DNA from: JAFLTL01 sp964389525
GTDB taxonomy: Bacteria; Bacteroidota; Bacteroidia; Bacteroidales; Muribaculaceae
NCBI GenBank assembly: GCA_964389525.1
Contig: CAYMEX010000013.1
Coordinates: 1 to 64,000, forward strand
Reading direction: 5' to 3'
Length of the DNA: 64,000 nt
The notes below the pieces were generated by a model that saw nothing but the letters and a program-made list of their open reading frames with translations, did no database searches and was not told where the DNA came from. The position numbers and the translations under genes were made by a program. Shown here in pieces: positions 1-8,579 of this stretch (positions are counted from its first letter, which is position 1; every line of letters starts with the position of its first letter).

Positions 1-1755
1 AATCCACCGCATTTTCCCACACCCTCAATTTATACGCTTCGTTTTCCGCCCCATAAATCTGTCAGAATTGGGTCACTTGTATCCCATTTGTATGAAGGAA
101 GTACCGCTTCTAGTGATCGTAGAGGCACTGTAGGGGTCGGTTACTTTGAGGGATGTCAGGATTTGAATAAAATTGTATTTGAAGGGAACGATATAGACTT
201 AGATAACTATTGCTTTAAAGAAACCAATATTAAAGAAATCAACTTACCTAAAGGGAAAAACACTTTAGGTTTCGACGTTTTCCCATCGGGTATTAATTCA
301 ATAGCATTTGGATATCAAGTCTCTTTCCAAAGCTCTAATGTATTTTCCTCTGAAAATAATTCTATTCAACAGATCAGTTTTTTATCACTTGATCAACCAA
401 CATTTAAAGGCGAATTCAGTAATAGAGTTTATGCATCCGCTAAACTATTAGTTCCATACGGTTCAAAGAAAGCCTATCAAAACTCTGACCCTTGGAAGAA
501 TTTTTGGAACATTGAGGAAATGCCCAGCGTCAATACTGAAAGAATTGAGATAAAAGCAGTCAACACCAATCTTTATACTGGAGACAGCATAAAATTAACC
601 GGCATTCGATATCCTGAATACGCTACTGACACTCTGCAATGGAAGAGCTCCAATATTAAGATTGCGACCATATCAAACAATGGTCTTGTAACAGCTGTCG
701 CGCCTGGCAAAACAACAATCACAGTCATTAGTGGTAAAGCAAGCGCAACCTGCGATATAAATGTTTCTCCTGTCACCGCTAGGAAAATCGTATTGAGCAA
801 TAACAAGGTATCAATAAATGAGTCCGACACAATAAAAATCACAGCTACAGTTAGTCCGGATAATACCACAGACAAAACTATCCAATGGACAAGCTCGGAT
901 GAAAAGATAGCCACTGTTTCAAAAGACGGTGTAATCAAGGCTATAAAGGTAGGAACTGCAAAGATCACAGCTGCTTGCGGTGATGTCTCTGCAATATGCG
1001 AGGTTACTGTATTGCCAATCGCCGCTGAGAAAATTGTTTTGAGCCATGAAAAGGTATCTTTAAATGAATCGGACACGATTAAAATCACGGCAACAATTAG
1101 TCCTGAGACAACAACAGACAAAACAATAAAGTGGGCAAGCTCGGATGAAAAGATAGCCACTGTTTCAAAAGACGGTGTAATCAAGGCTATAAAGGTAGGA
1201 ACTGCAAAGATCACAGCTGCTTGCGGTAATGTCTCTGCGATATGCGAGGTTACTGTATTGCCAATCGCTGCTGAGAAGATTGTTTTGAACTATGACAAAG
1301 TAGCGATAAATGAATCTGACACAATTACACTCACGGCAACGATAAGTCCAGAGACAACAACTGACAGAACAATAAAGTGGACAAGTTCTAATTACAAGAT
1401 AGCCTCTGTCTCAGAAGACGGTCTCGTAACCGCGACTGGTGCCGGAACAGCAACTATCACTGCTACGTGTGGAGAAATCTCGGCATCTTGTGAAGTAACT
1501 GTCTACGAGCCTAATATCGAAGTAGAGTTTACCGACAATACTCTGAGTATAACTGTCGAATGTTCTGAAAGTTCGACAAATGTATCCATATTTACAGTAT
1601 TCGGGCAATGTATATACCGACAGACAATTAAAGCCGCTGTAGTTACAACAGAGGAAATTGACCTAGCGGAACTTCCTTCAGGAACATATGTCGTGCATGT
1701 AATATCCGACATTATGAAAATATCGAAGAGAATTGTTAAAACAGAGACAAAATAA
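1..1755 (+). CDS. Surface protein: BspA-type LRR, Big2 repeats, C-terminal sorting domain (5' partial)
   Basis: The frame is open to the left edge, so the gene begins outside the window; the first in-frame start-like codon (TTG at 88) is probably internal. The visible N-terminal part resembles BspA-type leucine-rich repeats and ends in the usual cap (VPYGSKKAY, then W..F). Three to four bacterial Ig-like Big2 domains of about 80 residues follow, each with an xxWxSSxxxIATVSxxGxVxAxxxGTAxIT core. The last 75 residues resemble a type IX secretion sorting domain (VFGQCIY, LPSGTYVVHV). Such proteins are usually cell-surface or secreted and bind matrix or partner cells; the ligand cannot be read here. 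Two Big2 units share a long, almost identical DNA stretch. The gene is clearly AT-richer than the genes to its right. Confidence 0.8.
   Translation, partial: NPPHFPTPSIYTLRFPPHKSVRIGSLVSHLYEGSTASSDRRGTVGVGYFEGCQDLNKIVFEGNDIDLDNYCFKETNIKEINLPKGKNTLGFDVFPSGINSIAFGYQVSFQSSNVFSSENNSIQQISFLSLDQPTFKGEFSNRVYASAKLLVPYGSKKAYQNSDPWKNFWNIEEMPSVNTERIEIKAVNTNLYTGDSIKLTGIRYPEYATDTLQWKSSNIKIATISNNGLVTAVAPGKTTITVISGKASATCDINVSPVTARKIVLSNNKVSINESDTIKITATVSPDNTTDKTIQWTSSDEKIATVSKDGVIKAIKVGTAKITAACGDVSAICEVTVLPIAAEKIVLSHEKVSLNESDTIKITATISPETTTDKTIKWASSDEKIATVSKDGVIKAIKVGTAKITAACGNVSAICEVTVLPIAAEKIVLNYDKVAINESDTITLTATISPETTTDRTIKWTSSNYKIASVSEDGLVTATGAGTATITATCGEISASCEVTVYEPNIEVEFTDNTLSITVECSESSTNVSIFTVFGQCIYRQTIKAAVVTTEEIDLAELPSGTYVVHVISDIMKISKRIVKTETK
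898..1266 (+). repeat. Near-identical tandem Big2-coding repeat
   Basis: The stretch from about 898 to 1020 recurs almost unchanged from about 1144 to 1266, one Big2 domain later. Identity at synonymous sites points to recent duplication or gene conversion rather than protein-level selection alone. Confidence 0.8.
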
Positions 1756-1773
1756 GAAATCAGCAACAACATT

Positions 1774-2292
1774 ATGAGAACAACAATAAAGGCACTTCTC
1801 TATCTACTTGTATGTTTCACCTTTGTTGCCATTACCGGATGTAGCAAAGATGATGTCCCGGAAGATAATCCAAAGCCGATACAGCCAGAGAAGCCCAACC
1901 CGGATCATCCAAAAGAGCCCGACCTTGCAACAGAACTTCTTGGAGAATGGACACAATCAGAAACCAATCTAGGAAGTATGGTTAATGTCACCTCAACCAG
2001 CCGAGTAAGGTTCGGAACATCTGACAGCCTGACTGTAAATTGGTGTGAGAAGGGTCGTGCAGAGATTCCATACACCACCGCCAAAGGCAAATACACTTTG
2101 AAAGGTGACTCTCTCAGACTCAAGTGGATAACTGTCATGACCGATAGCGTATTGAATACAACTTTTTCTACGTTTTATCTTTCGGGGAAATGTAGCATCA
2201 CAGGTAATACCCTGAACTACGATTACTCAGTGTATGACACCACGGGAGACAAGCTAAGCGGTCCACATACAACAAAATTTGCCAAGCAATAG
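1774..2292 (+). CDS. Lipoprotein with lipocalin-like domain
   Basis: 172 residues. The signal peptide ends in a lipobox (ITGC, Cys23), followed by an acidic, proline-rich linker of about 30 residues. The rest has the pattern of Bacteroidales lipocalin-like lipoproteins: LLGEWTQSE near the start, then alternating beta strands with TAKGKYTLKGDSLRLKW. It probably folds as a small beta barrel anchored in the outer membrane; the ligand is unknown. It starts 18 bases after the upstream surface-protein gene and is likely co-transcribed with it. Family naming is by pattern only. Confidence 0.65.
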   Translation: MRTTIKALLYLLVCFTFVAITGCSKDDVPEDNPKPIQPEKPNPDHPKEPDLATELLGEWTQSETNLGSMVNVTSTSRVRFGTSDSLTVNWCEKGRAEIPYTTAKGKYTLKGDSLRLKWITVMTDSVLNTTFSTFYLSGKCSITGNTLNYDYSVYDTTGDKLSGPHTTKFAKQ

Positions 2293-2311
2293 ACCCTATC
2301 GCAATGCCGGA

Positions 2312-2336
2312 TGCGGGCATTGTTTAAAGAAGATGC
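2312..2336 (+). terminator. Probable terminator of the lipoprotein gene
   Basis: A 7-bp perfect stem (CAATGCC / GGCATTG, 2312-2318 and 2326-2332) with a 7-base loop is followed by TTTAAA. It lies 20 bases after the stop codon. The short T-run makes it weak. Confidence 0.45.
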
Positions 2337-2400
2337 CGTAGAAGTGGGAAAATCCCAACCAGACGCCTTAAGGCATTTAGCTACGAGATATCGGCAGGCG
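2334..2400 (+). ncRNA. Folded multi-branch element ahead of a small ORF (candidate RNA)
   Basis: Base pairing seen in the sequence: an outer stem TGCCG (2334-2338) with CGGCA (2392-2396); then GTAG (2338-2341) with CTAC (2381-2384), sharing the G. Inside these are two hairpins, TGGGA-aaa-TCCCA (2345-2357) and GCCTTAAGGC (2365-2374). The layout resembles a three-way junction or cloverleaf. No tRNA signature (anticodon arm or T-loop) is present and I do not recognise a riboswitch class. It ends about 35 bases before a 28-codon ORF and may be its leader, a separate small RNA or a ribozyme-like fold. The RNA nature is inference. Confidence 0.35.
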
Positions 2401-2431
2401 AGCCAGGCCTATGAACTCAAATCATGTAAAA

Positions 2432-2518
2432 ATGAAAATAAAAATTCATATTACACCTGAGTTTATTCGCAGTCTCATCGTGGCAATTGCGATAGCCTGC
2501 AAAATACTGTTGCTATAA
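2432..2518 (+). CDS. Putative 28-residue hydrophobic peptide
   Basis: The peptide has a basic start (MKIKIH) and a hydrophobic helix from about residue 14 to the end (SLIVAIAIACKILLL). That charge pattern fits a short inner-membrane peptide. It sits between a folded element and a strong terminator with no other coding sequence in the interval, as expected for a dedicated small gene. It could be a small membrane regulator or a type I toxin-like peptide. Both functions are guesses; I know of no family for it. Confidence 0.4.
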   Translation: MKIKIHITPEFIRSLIVAIAIACKILLL

Positions 2519-2566
2519 GCAGTTGACACTTCCCATAGCATAAGGGAATATAGTATTAGGCTCTTT

Positions 2567-2611
2567 AGCCGCAGAAATCAGGAAACTGTTTTTCTGCGGC
2601 TATTGTTTGTT
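2567..2611 (+). terminator. Strong intrinsic terminator
   Basis: An 11-bp perfect stem (AGCCGCAGAAA at 2567-2577 with TTTCTGCGGCT at 2591-2601) is followed by ATTGTTTGTT. It closes the interval holding the folded element and the 28-residue ORF. Confidence 0.75.
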
Positions 2612-2828
2612 CAGTCTCTGCGAGACTGAGGCGCGACTGTCTCTATATACCCCACCCTGTTCGCTGCGCTCACAGGATGGGGCTTTACTCCGGCTACGCC
2701 GGGTCACGGCATCTGCGATGCCTCCATTAGATCAGAGGCAACCATCTGACCATTCCCACCACACAGAGACCTAACACACAACGCAGCATTGCGCACGGCA
2801 TCTGCGATGCCTCCATTAGATCAGAGGC
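2612..2828 (-). repeat. Palindromic repeat cluster (hairpin module, minus orientation)
   Basis: Consecutive perfect or near-perfect hairpins: 2612-2628 (CAGTCTC-TGC-GAGACTG), 2650-2682 (CCCCACCCTGT with ACAGGATGGGG), 2690-2702 (CCGGC-TAC-GCCGG) and 2708-2722 (GGCATC-TGC-GATGCC). A 35-bp unit at 2705-2739 recurs at 2794-2828. The order and sequences are the reverse complement of modules at 40448-40557 and 41613-41721. Read on the minus strand the loops become GCA and GTA. The rest of the interval up to 2878 shows nothing recognisable. Confidence 0.8.
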
Positions 2829-2878
2829 GACATCCGCTGTACACAGCATCACTACACAGAGATCTGCTGACTTTGACT

Positions 2879-4531
2879 TTACTCTTTGATGGTGATGTTG
2901 CGGCAGTTGTCGGTGCGGACGTAGCCGGTGCGCGTGGCCTTGTTGTCGTAGACTTCGATATACTCGCCGTCTTTGAGGAGTACGGCCACAGGCTTGTCGG
3001 TGTCAAAGATGTTGTTGCGTATCACGATGTGGTGGTTGACAAACGGCGGACGCTCGGACGCCTCGGTGCTCAACGTGACGCATGAGGGCACATCAGATCC
3101 TCCATTGTAACCGCATCCCGATATGTAGTTGTCCTCCACAAGCACGTTGTAGGCCGGGCCGCTCTCGTTCCACCCGAGTTCGGCACCGAGTTTTATCGCC
3201 GTCTCGCAGCTCCCTATAATGCTGTTGTGCGCTATCGTCACATTCGGTGCTTTTACAAGAAAGGCCCTTGCAAGGTGCGAGTTGACGGTATTGTTCAGAA
3301 TCTTCACACGGGGGAAACGCGTAAGATTGGTCATCACCATGTGTTCGAGGTCAATATCGCCAAGCGGACGGTCGAGTCCGATCACAACCTGCCAGTCGGC
3401 CTCTGAGGTTTTCACTTCGCACACCTTAAATCGCCCGGCCTCGGCCATGTTGCGGCGGTCGATCACAATCATCGAGTCGCCCGCTTCAGGATAGTCGAGC
3501 GACTGCGCGTGCAGATCGGCATTCTCTATCCTTATCTCGACATTTCTTTTATCGCGCGGATAGATGCGGTAATAGTAGTTGTGGATATTAGTGCAGTCAT
3601 CACCCTGCCCGCGGAACTTGGAATTCTGTATCGTGAGATCGCCGGAGCATGACGTGAAGTGCGTGGCGTCGGTGTTGGTCGATATGACGCAGCCCGGTTC
3701 AGGCACGACCTGCAGATTGTCGATCATTATATCCTTCGACCTATGCCCCACTACCCCCATGCCCGGCTGGCCATGGATCTTCACTCCGCTGAGCGTCACA
3801 CCTTCCGACTCTTTTATCATAACCGCAGGACGGTAGTGTCCACCGTGACGCAGAATGCAGTAGTCGCCCACGGCAGGATGGCGGGTCGAGTGGATGCGTA
3901 TGGTCGACGGGCCGACAAGCTCCTTGGCCGACGCACCGCCGGTGTACAGGCGATTGCGCACGTGATCGTAGAAATGCACACGGCCGGTGACGATGCTGTC
4001 GATATACGTGTATTTCGACGGATCGATCAGCATGTCAAATGATTTTGCGGCGGACGCAATGACGCGGCCCACCGTGTTGGGCGGCCTTTGATAGGTGATG
4101 CTCAGCCCCTCGACCGTGACATCACGGGCATTGTCGATAGTCACGACCTCATACCATCCTTTCATGCGCAGCGTTGCGCCTTTTGCGCTTATTTTTACGC
4201 CCTTGCAGCCGGTGAGGTCAAGGGCTTTGACATAGGGCGCGCCCGGCTTGAAAAGTGTCGACTGGACTCTCTCGCCATAGGCCCCGCCGATCGCCTCACG
4301 CTCGATCTTGCGTGCGAGATCATCTTCAATATCATAAACTCCAGACTCCATGACCAAAGTCGTGCCGGGATGACTGCAGCAGTATTCCACAGCCTTTTTC
4401 AAAGCCGCCATATCGTTGACACCGTCGTCGGGTACAGCGCCGAACGACGCGAAGCTGACATCTTTGGCTGTCGACATAAAAAAGGGGAATGCAAGCGCGG
4501 CTGCCGCGATAAATGGCCTGAGTGATATCAT
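2879..4531 (-). CDS. Right-handed beta-helix glycosidase, GH110-like
   Basis: 550 residues with a signal peptide (about 1-22), then the SFGAVPDDGVND start typical of pectate-lyase-type beta-helices and many parallel-coil repeats. The segment DATHFTSCSGDLTIQNSKF, then GQGDDCTNIH, resembles the conserved core of Bacteroidales GH110 alpha-1,3-galactosidases (DATHF...DDATNVH). GH110 enzymes release terminal alpha-1,3-linked galactose from blood-group-B-type glycans; here the substrate is inferred. It lies 79 bases downstream of porU on the same strand, probably with its own promoter. A hydrolase of another beta-helix family remains possible because the match is only to the core motif. Confidence 0.6.
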   Translation of the reverse strand: MISLRPFIAAAALAFPFFMSTAKDVSFASFGAVPDDGVNDMAALKKAVEYCCSHPGTTLVMESGVYDIEDDLARKIEREAIGGAYGERVQSTLFKPGAPYVKALDLTGCKGVKISAKGATLRMKGWYEVVTIDNARDVTVEGLSITYQRPPNTVGRVIASAAKSFDMLIDPSKYTYIDSIVTGRVHFYDHVRNRLYTGGASAKELVGPSTIRIHSTRHPAVGDYCILRHGGHYRPAVMIKESEGVTLSGVKIHGQPGMGVVGHRSKDIMIDNLQVVPEPGCVISTNTDATHFTSCSGDLTIQNSKFRGQGDDCTNIHNYYYRIYPRDKRNVEIRIENADLHAQSLDYPEAGDSMIVIDRRNMAEAGRFKVCEVKTSEADWQVVIGLDRPLGDIDLEHMVMTNLTRFPRVKILNNTVNSHLARAFLVKAPNVTIAHNSIIGSCETAIKLGAELGWNESGPAYNVLVEDNYISGCGYNGGSDVPSCVTLSTEASERPPFVNHHIVIRNNIFDTDKPVAVLLKDGEYIEVYDNKATRTGYVRTDNCRNITIKE

Positions 4532-4576
4532 CTGTGATAATGATTGGGTATTGAAGTGATTTTACGATCGATATGG

Positions 4577-4584
4577 CAAATGTA
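4577..4584 (-). promoter_or_regulatory. Possible promoter -7 element for the beta-helix gene
   Basis: Read on the minus strand, TACATTTG matches the Bacteroidetes TAnnTTTG element, 45 bases before the ATG at 4531. No convincing -33 TTG lies at the right distance. Confidence 0.3.
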
Positions 4585-4610
4585 AGTATTTTACACCGTT
4601 TTTCAGGCCT

Positions 4611-7600
4611 TTATTCACCTGCGATCGCCATTTTTCGCGTCGGAGTGGCTGTCTCGGCTCCGCTACCTGCCGCGCCGTTGTACTCCGACACCCAGGCGCG
4701 ATACAGATATATGCCGCGCGGCACACGACGTCCCCCGAGATCATGCAGATCCCACTCGACAGGGCACGATGTGAACAGGTCGCTCCGGCCTGTCGACGTC
4801 TTTATCCACACAGGGCGTCCGAGCATGTCGTATACGGCTACCGTAACCCTCAGAGTGGCATCGGGGCGGTCATGCACAAGATAGAACCTCGCAGCCGACG
4901 ATGCGGGAGTTGAGGATGTGTATATGTCGTAAACCGCAGAAAGCGATGAGGAGTCGACGAAAAACTCAAGCGTCTCCGACGCCTGATTGCCGCCGGTGTC
5001 CCACACGCGCAATGTGAGCGTATGAAATCCGTCGTCGAGCGGCGGCAGCGTATATCTTATCTCTCCCGACGACACCGACGAGGGATAATAATATGACGAC
5101 ACATCGTCGCAGACTATCGCGCCGTTGTCGATCGTCACCGTCATCGACCGGCCCACACCTGCAAGCGAGAGGTTTATCGCGCGGTCGTCGGAGATAGCGG
5201 CAATGAGCATCGGAGTGGCATTGACAGTGCCGCCTGAGGTAAACGACCGATGGTTTAACCACATACTCTCGATGCGCGGAGCGACCGTGTCGGGTTCGGC
5301 ATCAGCGTCCGATCCATAGACATAGAAATTGCGGAAATTGCCTGCGGCCGTGATGCCGTCTGATGCCTCGGCAAACAGAGCCAACGAAGCCTCACGGTAG
5401 TTGTCGGCCACATATTCTGGCATCGCCACCGAGATACTGAACCGTCTGCCGCCGACAGTGTCTCTGCCCGCAAACAGCCGCAGACCGTGACGGTCGAAAG
5501 TGAACGGCGAACCGCCGCGCCCTTCGGTGACGACGCTCTCGTCGGCGTCGTAGAGCGTAGAGGCGACGTAGCCGTCAAACGTCGGCATAACCGCGCCCGA
5601 CGCGTCCTCGACATGTCCGGCGACAACAACCGTCTGCCGCGCTTTGATCGCGGGAGGATCGGCGGGATCAACCGCAACGCCGTCGATCGAATCCACCACG
5701 ACACTATGTGCGGCCAAGGCCGGGCGCATGGCCGGATCACCGAGCAACGCATAGCGGAGCTTGTTGCTGTCGCCCCGCAGGCGGTTTTTCGACCGCATCA
5801 TTATCTCCCCGATGGTGCGCGGCCGACCGTCGCTGCCGCAGCCACCCATCTCCTCGCCTACCGCCGATGCGAACAGGCCGTTCTGAGTGATGTAGACCGG
5901 GCGTGTCGCCGAAATCGCGCCTATCACGCCGCCCCCTTTTGTCGCGGCAAGCATCTCGGCGCCCGACACCGCGTCGGCGTCCCACCGCATGAAATTGCAT
6001 GTCGCCGCAAAGATGAAAGGGATATGCCGCAGATAAAGAGCACTTACGTCGGAATACTTCATTATGCCCTCGCCGCTTAGTGCGGTCGAGCTCGCATGGC
6101 CGAGATACGACAGCCACACGACACCGTCGTCAAGATCCCTGAAAAGCTCGTCGCGCGCCCCGCTGGCCTCTCCGCCCCGCAGCGGATAAGCGTCGAGATA
6201 GATTTTGTCGACAACCATGCGTGCTCCGAAACGCGACGATGCAATAGCGGCGCAATGCTCTTCGGCCTGACGCATGTGCACACAGTCGTCATCGTCGTCG
6301 GCAATGACAACCGCACGTTGCCTCCACGCTCCGCCGTCGCGCGTCCCGGTCTCATACTCTATGATTTTCGACACCACAGTCTCAGCCTCGTATGCCGACG
6401 TGACCGCCAGCCGTCCGATCGCAACCGAGAGCACATCACTGCCCAAATCGACACCCGAGCCGTCGGCAAGCATCGCTATCGGGTCATCGGAAGTGAAAGA
6501 TGTATTATCGTTAAGTCCCTGATCGCTCTGCCACAGCGGCACAGGATCATAGGCAAGCGCCGCTACAGCTTTGGTGACACGGCGGCTGTCATAGCTGCCG
6601 CGACCCATCATAAGCACATATCCGGGACGTCGGCCACCGTCGGCCCCACGGTCATAAAGCACTTTCAGCATTTTGCGGAACGCGCCGACATCGCGGCACC
6701 CCGACGAAAACTCGTTGAACACATCATCCTGAACGACAACAGCCGTCTCCAGTCCCGAAAAGTCACGCCTGTGCTGCGCGAGCCGGCGGGCTGCCGCCAG
6801 AAAAGTCGGCGAGGTAAATATGACCATGTCGACATCACGCAGACCGTGAAGATTCTGATTGGCGACACGCGACACATACTCAGGCACAGGCAGCCCCACA
6901 TCCATGCCGGGAGTGAACGCCGCATACGTCCGCCGCCCGCCACCGGCGACAGCAAACTTCGCCACACTCCCATCAACCGTCGCCACGACATCGGTTATCG
7001 CGAGAGGATCAGTAACATCCCAAATGCGAGTCTCCTCACGGCATCCCGACAGCTCCACACCCGGCGCATCTGTTGTAAACACGATCGACGGAGTATGTGC
7101 AAGGCTTATCTCACGGCTGTAGTTCACTGCAATCCAGTCGATCCAGGCACCACGGGCATTGCCGGTGATGCTGTTGAGCTCCAGCGTCACCTCCACGTTA
7201 TCATTCCCGACAGTAAAATCTTCGGTCCACCGCTCCGTGACAACGCCATGATACTCATCTCCGGCCGGTGTCGGAGCGACCGGCACCGTGACAGTGTGCC
7301 CCGAAGCCGTCAAGCTCCACGACGCCGCCGACTTCATGTCGGTGCATACCGACGCCCCTACCCTCACCGTCCCTTCGGCGGCTTTTCCCGGCATAGTAAA
7401 GCTGAACCGGCGCAAAGGTGTGTAGCGCAGATCCTCCCCGACCATATAGTGTCCGGTCTGCCCGGGCGAGACCGCATCAAGCTCATGGTGCACACACTCC
7501 ATAAACGTTTTAGCGTATGTAGCAGCCGGGCCCGTACAGTCCTCCTGCGCGATTTCCTTTTCAGGCAAAGCATCGCAGTCCGACAGAAAATAGTATCCCC

Positions 7601-8012
7601 GCTCGCTGAACGGATTATGCTTCATAACGACAAGCCCGTTGAGATCCTCGTCGCGTTCAGCCGGCCCGACCGCATAGAAGTATATGCCCGAGGAGGTGAC
7701 GAGCGACGGCACCCGCGGCAGGTCGTCGACAAAAGTCGCGCGGTCAAGCACATCGGGCAACCGCCCTCCTCCATAGCCATAGACCCCGACTTTGGCCAGA
7801 TCAGCGAATCCCATATTGCGCAGATCGGCAGCCGGAATAAAATGAATCCCGGAAGAAGCTACCGCGATCTTCACCCAGTCGCCTGACGCAAGAACCGATC
7901 TCGCCGCATAGACCTCGGCCGGAAATGCCATACCCCCGGCAGGCCACATCATCGCAACCGCAACGGCACAACAATGCAGCAATCTGTAAAGAAGATCGCG
8001 AAGTCTTGTCAT
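4611..8012 (-). CDS. porU: Type IX secretion system sortase PorU (C25 peptidase)
   Basis: 1133 residues, close to the size of known PorU proteins. A signal peptide ends near residue 29. The C25 (gingipain-like) domain carries a catalytic His639 (YLGHASS) and Cys672 (FAATCNFMRWD), preceded by VLMMGRGSYDSR and SVAIGRLAVTS segments typical of the family. The C-terminal beta-sandwich has a retained sorting-type domain (VAVYDMLGRPVW, RGIYLYRAWV). PorU acts at the outer membrane surface, cutting sorting domains from cargo and attaching cargo to lipid-linked sugar. The surface protein at the left edge carries a possible cargo domain. porU lies 45 bases after tatD, probably in one transcript with it. 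Confidence 0.85.
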   Translation of the reverse strand: MTRLRDLLYRLLHCCAVAVAMMWPAGGMAFPAEVYAARSVLASGDWVKIAVASSGIHFIPAADLRNMGFADLAKVGVYGYGGGRLPDVLDRATFVDDLPRVPSLVTSSGIYFYAVGPAERDEDLNGLVVMKHNPFSERGYYFLSDCDALPEKEIAQEDCTGPAATYAKTFMECVHHELDAVSPGQTGHYMVGEDLRYTPLRRFSFTMPGKAAEGTVRVGASVCTDMKSAASWSLTASGHTVTVPVAPTPAGDEYHGVVTERWTEDFTVGNDNVEVTLELNSITGNARGAWIDWIAVNYSREISLAHTPSIVFTTDAPGVELSGCREETRIWDVTDPLAITDVVATVDGSVAKFAVAGGGRRTYAAFTPGMDVGLPVPEYVSRVANQNLHGLRDVDMVIFTSPTFLAAARRLAQHRRDFSGLETAVVVQDDVFNEFSSGCRDVGAFRKMLKVLYDRGADGGRRPGYVLMMGRGSYDSRRVTKAVAALAYDPVPLWQSDQGLNDNTSFTSDDPIAMLADGSGVDLGSDVLSVAIGRLAVTSAYEAETVVSKIIEYETGTRDGGAWRQRAVVIADDDDDCVHMRQAEEHCAAIASSRFGARMVVDKIYLDAYPLRGGEASGARDELFRDLDDGVVWLSYLGHASSTALSGEGIMKYSDVSALYLRHIPFIFAATCNFMRWDADAVSGAEMLAATKGGGVIGAISATRPVYITQNGLFASAVGEEMGGCGSDGRPRTIGEIMMRSKNRLRGDSNKLRYALLGDPAMRPALAAHSVVVDSIDGVAVDPADPPAIKARQTVVVAGHVEDASGAVMPTFDGYVASTLYDADESVVTEGRGGSPFTFDRHGLRLFAGRDTVGGRRFSISVAMPEYVADNYREASLALFAEASDGITAAGNFRNFYVYGSDADAEPDTVAPRIESMWLNHRSFTSGGTVNATPMLIAAISDDRAINLSLAGVGRSMTVTIDNGAIVCDDVSSYYYPSSVSSGEIRYTLPPLDDGFHTLTLRVWDTGGNQASETLEFFVDSSSLSAVYDIYTSSTPASSAARFYLVHDRPDATLRVTVAVYDMLGRPVWIKTSTGRSDLFTSCPVEWDLHDLGGRRVPRGIYLYRAWVSEYNGAAGSGAETATPTRKMAIAGE

Positions 8013-8057
8013 CGTGATATAAACAACGCCCTCCCAGGCCGATTTATTGCCCCGGCA

Positions 8058-8579
8058 TCAGTCGGTTTCGCGATAAATCAACGCACTGTCAACCGCATCG
8101 GGCACATCGGCGTTAAACCTCACACCAAGCGAAATGCCGATGCCAACGGCGGCAAGCTGACGCGCGGTAGCGGCCTTACCCCTGAAACCGTGCACAATCC
8201 ACTGCTCATCGCATCCATACTCCTTGCGCAAAGCAAGCAGACGATCCAATGCCCCCACTATATGCAGCACCACCGGGACATGAGCCTCGGCCGCAATATC
8301 GAGCTGACGGCGCAACACACGCTCCTGCACATCCATCGCCGGACCGCGACGCCGGTCAAGGCCACACTCCCCTATCCCCACACAACAGGGCGACGCAAGC
8401 AACTTCATGAACAGTGCCCAGTCGACCTCCGCATCGGCATGCCACGGATGAACGCCGACGGTAAAATACTGGCCCTCCGCAAGACGCGCCACATCGCCCG
8501 GATCAGAAATATCCACAGACAGCACACGCCCTTCTCCGGGCGTGTGGCTGTGTATGTCTTTGAAATCGGAAATCGTCAT
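8058..8579 (-). CDS. TatD-family metal-dependent hydrolase (short form)
   Basis: 173 residues against about 250 for typical TatD. The metal-site motifs are present in order: DIHSH at the N-terminus, GVHPWHAD, GIGECGLDR, VLHIVG and IVHGFRG, ending in RETD. The protein stops exactly at the ETD motif whose Asp binds metal in TatD nucleases, so the usual C-terminal helices are missing. After the TGA the frame stays open for 15 codons and runs into the porU start. The start overlaps the rluA-like stop by 4 bases, showing translational coupling. TatD proteins are 3'-5' DNases or related hydrolases; activity of this short form is unknown. Confidence 0.7.
   Translation of the reverse strand: MTISDFKDIHSHTPGEGRVLSVDISDPGDVARLAEGQYFTVGVHPWHADAEVDWALFMKLLASPCCVGIGECGLDRRRGPAMDVQERVLRRQLDIAAEAHVPVVLHIVGALDRLLALRKEYGCDEQWIVHGFRGKAATARQLAAVGIGISLGVRFNADVPDAVDSALIYRETD

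Noticed and set aside
573..1214. 213-codon reverse-strand frame
   Set aside because: It runs opposite to the Big2 repeats and reflects their codon pattern; its hydrophobic product repeats because the coding strand repeats.
2334..2400. tRNA or known riboswitch
   Set aside because: No T-loop, anticodon arm or class-specific core bases could be found.
6096..7886. 596-codon plus-strand frame
   Set aside because: Mirror of porU on the opposite strand; His/Arg-rich product without domain logic.
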